NCBI GenBank assembly: GCA_947452455.1
Contig: CANGBX010000001.1
Span: 124,001 to 188,000, forward strand
DNA length: 64,000 bases
Direction of reading: 5' to 3'
From: Beijerinckiaceae bacterium
GTDB taxonomy: Bacteria; Pseudomonadota; Alphaproteobacteria; Rhizobiales; Beijerinckiaceae
The notes beneath the pieces are model-generated. The model was not told the origin of the DNA and ran no database searches. It saw nothing but the letters and a program-made list of their open reading frames with translations. Below, one piece after another: positions 59,585-64,000 of this stretch (the stretch's first letter is position 1; each line of letters begins with the position of its first letter). The position numbers and the translations under genes are program-made.

Positions 59585-61378
59585 ATGCCGACCTATCGGG
59601 CTCCAGTCGAACATGTTCAATTCCTCCTCCAGCATGTCGTGGGCTTTCAGGCCCATGCGCAGCTGCCGGGTTTTGCCGATGCCACGCCGGATGTGGTCGA
59701 GGCGATTCTCAGTGAGGGCGGGCGCATTTGTGAAGAAGTGCTGCAGCCGCTGAATGTTTCGGGTGATCGCGAGGGCTGCAAACGGCAGCCGGATGGGTCT
59801 GTCATCACGCCGAAAGGTTTTCGTGAAGCTTATAAAGCCTATGCGGAAGGTGGCTGGATTGGCCTTGCGGCACCCAGCGAATATGGCGGGCAGGGCCTCC
59901 CCTATACATTGGCTGCGGCGATCAATGAATTTGCCACATCCGCCAATATGGCTTTCTCGCTTTATCCGGGCCTGACACGCGGTGCGCAGGCAGCCCTTCT
60001 TGTGCATGCAAGTGATGAGCAGAAAAATCTCTACATGCCCAAACTCGTCTCGGGTGAATGGTCGGGTACGATGAACCTGACCGAGCCCCATTGCGGCACG
60101 GATCTGGGCCTCATCAAGACGCGCGCCAAACGCAATGATGATGGCAGTTTCGCCATTACCGGCCAGAAGATTTTCATCTCGGCTGGTGAGCATGATCTCA
60201 CCACAAATATTATTCATCTGGTCTTGGCGCGCATTGAAGGTGCGCCTGCCGGCACGAAGGGCATTTCTTTGTTCATCGTGCCGAAGTTCATGCTGGATGC
60301 GCAGGGCAATGCTGGTGAGCGCAATGAAGTTTCGTGCGGCTCTATCGAACATAAGATGGGCATTCACGGCAATTCGACCTGTGTGATGAATTATGATGGC
60401 GCAACAGGCTTTCTGGTCGGCGAAGAAAATCGCGGATTGAACGCCATGTTCGTCATGATGAATGAAGCGCGACTGGGCGTGGCTGTGCAGGGCCTCTCCA
60501 TGTCGGAAGTCGCTTATCAAAATGCCGCCTCTTATGCGCGCGAGCGCATTCAGGGCCGCGCTTTGTCGGGCGCAAAAGACAAAGACAAGGCAGCTGATCC
60601 GATCATCGTCCACCCCGATGTGCGCCGCATGCTTTTGGAAATGCGCGCTTTCAATGAAGCCGCACGCGGGCTCATTCTCGAAGCTGCTTTGCAGGCCGAT
60701 GTGGTGGCCCGTTCACCCGACGAGAAAGCGCGCGAGGAAGCCGAAGATATGCTTGGCCTTCTCACGCCCGTCTTGAAAGGTGTTCTCACGGATGTCGGCT
60801 TCGACAATACGGTGAAAGCGCAACAGATTTTTGGTGGGCATGGCTATGTCGGTGAATGGGGCATGGAGCAATTTGTGCGCGATGCCCGCATTGCCATGAT
60901 TTATGAAGGCGCCAATGGCATCCAGGCGCTTGATCTCGTCGGGCGTAAATTGCCCAAGGACAATGGCCGCGCCGTCATGGCCTATTTCAAAAAAGTTGGC
61001 GAGACTGTGCAGCGCGCAGAAAGTGATGCAGAACTTGCACCACTCGCCAAGAGCCTTAAAACCGGTCTCGACCATTTGCAAAAAGCCACCATGTGGCTCA
61101 TGCAAAACGCTTTGGCCAAGCCTGACAATGCTGGCGCAGCCTCCAATGATTACATGCATCTCTTCGGTCTCGTCGCTATGGGCCAGATGTGGTTGGCTAT
61201 GGCGCAGGCCGCATTGCGCTGCAAAGCAGAAGATCCATCGACGGCGGCTGAAATGGATGCCAAGCTGATTGTGGCGCGTTTCTATATGGAGCGCATCATG
61301 CCCGAGACGGGCGCGCGGCTGGCGCGTTTGTCAGCGGGTGCTGATGCTCTCATGGCCCTGCCGGCCGAAGCTTTTTGA
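59585..61378 (+). CDS. Acyl-CoA dehydrogenase (long, DmdC-like form)
   Basis: A 597-aa FAD enzyme of the long acyl-CoA dehydrogenase branch, which has an extra C-terminal domain. Motifs include [19 protein letters not shown] (near 162), the [14 protein letters not shown] segment near 196, [17 protein letters not shown] near 258 and the FAD-proximal [20 protein letters not shown] near 417. It introduces the alpha-beta double bond in fatty acyl-CoA, or in a 3-methylthiopropionyl-CoA-like substrate; the two cannot be separated here. GGGAGAC precedes the ATG. First gene of the operon with thiolase and FadJ. Confidence 0.9.
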   Translation: MPTYRAPVEHVQFLLQHVVGFQAHAQLPGFADATPDVVEAILSEGGRICEEVLQPLNVSGDREGCKRQPDGSVITPKGFREAYKAYAEGGWIGLAAPSEYGGQGLPYTLAAAINEFATSANMAFSLYPGLTRGAQAALLVHASDEQKNLYMPKLVSGEWSGTMNLTEPHCGTDLGLIKTRAKRNDDGSFAITGQKIFISAGEHDLTTNIIHLVLARIEGAPAGTKGISLFIVPKFMLDAQGNAGERNEVSCGSIEHKMGIHGNSTCVMNYDGATGFLVGEENRGLNAMFVMMNEARLGVAVQGLSMSEVAYQNAASYARERIQGRALSGAKDKDKAADPIIVHPDVRRMLLEMRAFNEAARGLILEAALQADVVARSPDEKAREEAEDMLGLLTPVLKGVLTDVGFDNTVKAQQIFGGHGYVGEWGMEQFVRDARIAMIYEGANGIQALDLVGRKLPKDNGRAVMAYFKKVGETVQRAESDAELAPLAKSLKTGLDHLQKATMWLMQNALAKPDNAGAASNDYMHLFGLVAMGQMWLAMAQAALRCKAEDPSTAAEMDAKLIVARFYMERIMPETGARLARLSAGADALMALPAEAF

Positions 61379-61388
61379 GGAGGATGCC

Positions 61389-62597
61389 ATGGCGCAGGCT
61401 TTTATCTACGACCATGTGCGCACGCCGCGCGGGCGCGGCAAGCCCGATGGCTCTCTACATGAAGTCTCGACACTGGGGCTAGCGACCACGGCGCTCAAGG
61501 CTTTGCGCCATCGCAATCATCTCGACACGCAATTGGTGGATGATGTGATTCTGGGTTGCGTCGATCCGGTGGGTGAAGCGGGCGGCAATATTGCGCGCGC
61601 GGCCGCACTTGCCTCTGAATATGGTCATCATGTGCCCGGGGTACAGATCAATCGCTTTTGCGCGTCAGGTCTGGATGCGGTGAATTTTGCTGCAGCTCAA
61701 GTCATGTCCGGCCAGCATGATATGGCGATTGGCGGCGGTGTTGAGAGCATGAGCCGCGTTGGCATTGGCGCCTCGGGCGGTGCCTGGCCTGTTGATCCGG
61801 CCATTGCCATTCCCTCTTACTTTATGCCGCAAGGCATTTCGGCTGATCTCATCGCGACCAAATATGGTTTCTCCCGCGAGGCGGTGGATGCTTATGCGGT
61901 CGAGAGCCAGAAGCGCGCAGCGCAAGCTTGGGGCGCGGGACATTTTGCAAATTCTGTTGTGCCTGTGCGCGATGTGAATGGCCTCAAAATTCTCGACCGC
62001 GATGAACATATGCGCCCCTCGACCGACATGCAGTCGCTGGCTGCGCTTAAACCCTCTTTCGTGATGATGGCGGAGCAGGGCGGCTTTGGGGCAGTGGCGC
62101 TTCAAGCCCATCCCGAAATCGAAAAGCTCGATCATGTGCATCATGCGGGCAATTCATCAGGCATTGTGGATGGTGCGGCAGCTGTGCTGATTGGCAATGA
62201 AGCCTCAGGCAAAGCGGCGGGCTTGAAACCACGCGCGCGCATCCGCGCTTTTGCCAATATCGGTTCAGAACCAGCACTCATGCTGACAGGCCCCGTCGAT
62301 GTGACACGCAAACTTTTGAAGCGCGCGGGCATGAGCATTTCGGATATTGATCTCTTCGAGGTCAACGAAGCTTTTGCCGCTGTCGTGCTGCGCTATTTGC
62401 AAGCCTTTGATCTCGACGCTGCCAAGGTCAATGTGAATGGCGGGGCCATTGCGCTCGGCCATCCACTCGGTGCCACGGGCGCGATGATTTTGGGCACGGC
62501 TTTGGATGAGCTGGAGCGCAGCGGCAAATCAACCGCCCTCATCACTTTGTGCATTGGCGCTGGCATGGGCACAGCGACCATCATCGAACGGGTTTGA
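61389..62597 (+). CDS. Acetyl-CoA C-acyltransferase (thiolase)
   Basis: A 402-aa degradative thiolase. The nucleophile C91 lies in [16 protein letters not shown] is near 336, the catalytic histidine in [15 protein letters not shown] near 355 and the second cysteine in [10 protein letters not shown] near 388. It cleaves 3-ketoacyl-CoA, releasing acetyl-CoA. The ATG at 61389 follows GAGGAG ten bases after the dehydrogenase stop; upstream in-frame codons lie inside that gene. Confidence 0.94.
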   Translation: MAQAFIYDHVRTPRGRGKPDGSLHEVSTLGLATTALKALRHRNHLDTQLVDDVILGCVDPVGEAGGNIARAAALASEYGHHVPGVQINRFCASGLDAVNFAAAQVMSGQHDMAIGGGVESMSRVGIGASGGAWPVDPAIAIPSYFMPQGISADLIATKYGFSREAVDAYAVESQKRAAQAWGAGHFANSVVPVRDVNGLKILDRDEHMRPSTDMQSLAALKPSFVMMAEQGGFGAVALQAHPEIEKLDHVHHAGNSSGIVDGAAAVLIGNEASGKAAGLKPRARIRAFANIGSEPALMLTGPVDVTRKLLKRAGMSISDIDLFEVNEAFAAVVLRYLQAFDLDAAKVNVNGGAIALGHPLGATGAMILGTALDELERSGKSTALITLCIGAGMGTATIIERV

Positions 62598-62608
62598 GGG
62601 AGAGCGTT

Positions 62609-64000
62609 ATGAATCTCAAAAACTTCCGCTTCGATGTCGATGCTGATGGCGTTGCGACCCTCACATGGGACATGCAGGACCGCTCCATGAATGTCATCAC
62701 CGAAGAGGTGATGAATGAATTGGAACTCGTCATTCGCCATGTGGCTTCTGCACCAGAGGTGAAGGGTTGCGTGGTCATCTCCGCCAAGCCCGATTTTTCG
62801 GGCGGCGCTGATCTTGGCATGTTGGAAGCCTCAAGCCATCGCTTTGCCCAAACCGCTGCTGTGAAGGGCGAGGAGTTTGCGCGTCAGGAATTTTTTGATG
62901 GTACGCGCCGTCTGTCATTGATCTATCGCGAGCTCGAGACGAGCGGCAAGCCATGGGTGGCTGCCATTTCCGGCGTGTGTCTGGGCGGCGCCTTTGAATT
63001 GGCGCTGGCCTGTCACCACCGTCTTGTCAGCGACAATCCGAAAACGCGTGTCGGTCTGCCGGAAGTCAAAGTCGGCCTCTTTCCCGGTGCTGGCGGCACA
63101 CAGCGTGTGATCCGTCTCATGCCGACGGGGGATGCTTTGCAAATGCTGTTCAAGGGCGAGCAGCTGAAAGCCAATGCGGCCAAGGCCATGGGCCTTGTGC
63201 ATGAGGTCGTGCCGCAGACGGAACTGCATGACAAGGCGCGCGCTTGGATTCTGGCCGGCAACAAAGGGCTGGCGCCGTGGGATGATCCGAAATTCAAGCC
63301 GCCATCGGGCCGCGTCTATTCGCCGACCGGCATGATGATCTGGCCGGCGGCCAATGCCATTTATCGTCGCGAGACGCAGGATAATTATCCCGCGGCCAAA
63401 GCCATTCTGCATGCAGCTTTTGAAGGTCTGCAATTGCCGATGGATTTGGCTTTGCGTGTCGAGAGCCGCTGGTTCGCGCATATTCTGGGTACCAAAGAAG
63501 CGCGTGCCATGATCCGCTCGCTCTTTGTCTCGATGGGCGAATTGAACAAAGGCGCACGCCGCCCGAAAGCCGAGCCGCGCGCCGAGATCAAGAAAGTCGG
63601 CATCATCGGTGCGGGCTTTATGGGCGCCAGCATTGCCTATGTCAGCGCGCTCAATGGTCTCGATGTTGTTCTTCTCGATCGCACGCAAGAGGCGGCCGAC
63701 AAGGGCAAAATGCATTCGCATCAATTGATCAGTGGCCAGATTGCCAAGGGCCGCGCCAAGACGGCGGATCGCGATGCTTTGCTCGCGCATATTACAGCCA
63801 GCGATGATTATGCTGCGCTTGGTGATTGCGATCTCGTGGTCGAGGCCGTGTTTGAAGATCGCACGGTCAAGGCCGAGACGATCCGCAAGGCGGAATCGGC
63901 GATGAAGCCCGGCACTATCTTTGCCTCCAACACATCGACTTTGCCGATTACCTCTCTGGCTGAGAATTTCTCGGTGCCTGCCGATTTTGTCGGCATTCAT
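62609..64000 (+). CDS. FadJ/FadB-like enoyl-CoA hydratase / 3-hydroxyacyl-CoA dehydrogenase (partial)
   Basis: The reading frame runs from ATG 62609 (GAGGGAGAG upstream) to the window edge, giving 464 codons of an expected 700 or more. The N-terminal hydratase domain has both catalytic glutamates, E130 (SGVCLGGAFELALAC) and E152 (GLPEVKVGLFPGAGGTQR). The NAD-binding dehydrogenase domain starts near 329 with VGIIGAGFMGASIAY, and the VVEAVFEDRTVK segment follows. It performs steps two and three of beta-oxidation and completes the operon begun by the dehydrogenase and thiolase. Confidence 0.94.
   Translation, partial: MNLKNFRFDVDADGVATLTWDMQDRSMNVITEEVMNELELVIRHVASAPEVKGCVVISAKPDFSGGADLGMLEASSHRFAQTAAVKGEEFARQEFFDGTRRLSLIYRELETSGKPWVAAISGVCLGGAFELALACHHRLVSDNPKTRVGLPEVKVGLFPGAGGTQRVIRLMPTGDALQMLFKGEQLKANAAKAMGLVHEVVPQTELHDKARAWILAGNKGLAPWDDPKFKPPSGRVYSPTGMMIWPAANAIYRRETQDNYPAAKAILHAAFEGLQLPMDLALRVESRWFAHILGTKEARAMIRSLFVSMGELNKGARRPKAEPRAEIKKVGIIGAGFMGASIAYVSALNGLDVVLLDRTQEAADKGKMHSHQLISGQIAKGRAKTADRDALLAHITASDDYAALGDCDLVVEAVFEDRTVKAETIRKAESAMKPGTIFASNTSTLPITSLAENFSVPADFVGIH

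Overview
The window looks like ordinary chromosome from an alphaproteobacterium of the order Hyphomicrobiales (Rhizobiales). The evidence is GcrA, a PodJ-like polar factor, a class I lysyl-tRNA synthetase, the long alphaproteobacterial dCTP deaminase, a SAM-II riboswitch in front of metZ, and at least eight copies of a short palindromic intergenic repeat beginning CGTCATTGCGAG that I associate with Bradyrhizobium-like genomes. GC content is moderately high by eye. I see no rRNA, prophage, transposase or CRISPR array. There is one tRNA gene, tRNA-Gly(CCC).

Layout. 0-6.4 kb: a RibD-type reductase divergent from ribA, then two polytopic membrane proteins and a PhoR-like histidine kinase with no membrane segment. 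6.4-12.1 kb: gcrA, then a tight argD-argF-hslO-ABC ATPase-ABC permease operon. 12.2-32.1 kb: a dense accessory catabolic region (next paragraph). 32.2-43.7 kb: housekeeping genes including a 2'-5' RNA ligase family protein, tRNA-Gly, an MFS transporter, SCO, apaG, argE, a family 2 glycosyltransferase, metZ with its riboswitch, dcd and lysK. 43.8-54.9 kb: the four genes of the ligase-associated (Lhr-Core) DNA repair system, split into two pairs by about 4.4 kb that carries an orphan response regulator, a HigBA-type toxin-antitoxin pair and pyrD. An S24 repressor is divergent from the first pair. 54.9-58.7 kb: a DUF3429 protein and the PodJ-like Sel1 protein. 58.97-64 kb: a MerR regulator followed by a beta-oxidation operon (acyl-CoA dehydrogenase, thiolase, FadJ-like multifunctional enzyme) cut by the window edge.

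The most interesting region is 12.2-28.8 kb. Two EutA-like ASKHA ATPases are transcribed divergently, with no ethanolamine ammonia-lyase and no microcompartment genes nearby. One is operonic with an alpha/beta-hydrolase. The other has extremely histidine-rich ends and leads an operon with a ferric/polyamine-type ABC importer (no binding protein) and a bicupin, followed by a second bicupin. Next come a 4,5-dihydroxyphthalate-decarboxylase-like protein, a plant-type ferredoxin reductase, an IclR regulator, a Rieske ferredoxin and a Rieske oxygenase alpha subunit, with a clear inverted-repeat operator between the last two. A four-gene operon follows: an unknown soluble protein, two paralogous half-permeases and a secreted small protein. 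A Tat-exported molybdenum hydroxylase pair closes the region. My reading is an uncharacterised oxidative catabolic module, probably for an aromatic or other ring carboxylate, with dedicated uptake and metal or cofactor maintenance. The substrate cannot be read from sequence.

Regulatory sites read directly from sequence include the SAM-II aptamer, four inverted repeats placed as operators for IclR, S24, HigA and MerR regulators, and five intrinsic terminators. All family names come from motif recognition; no database search was run.
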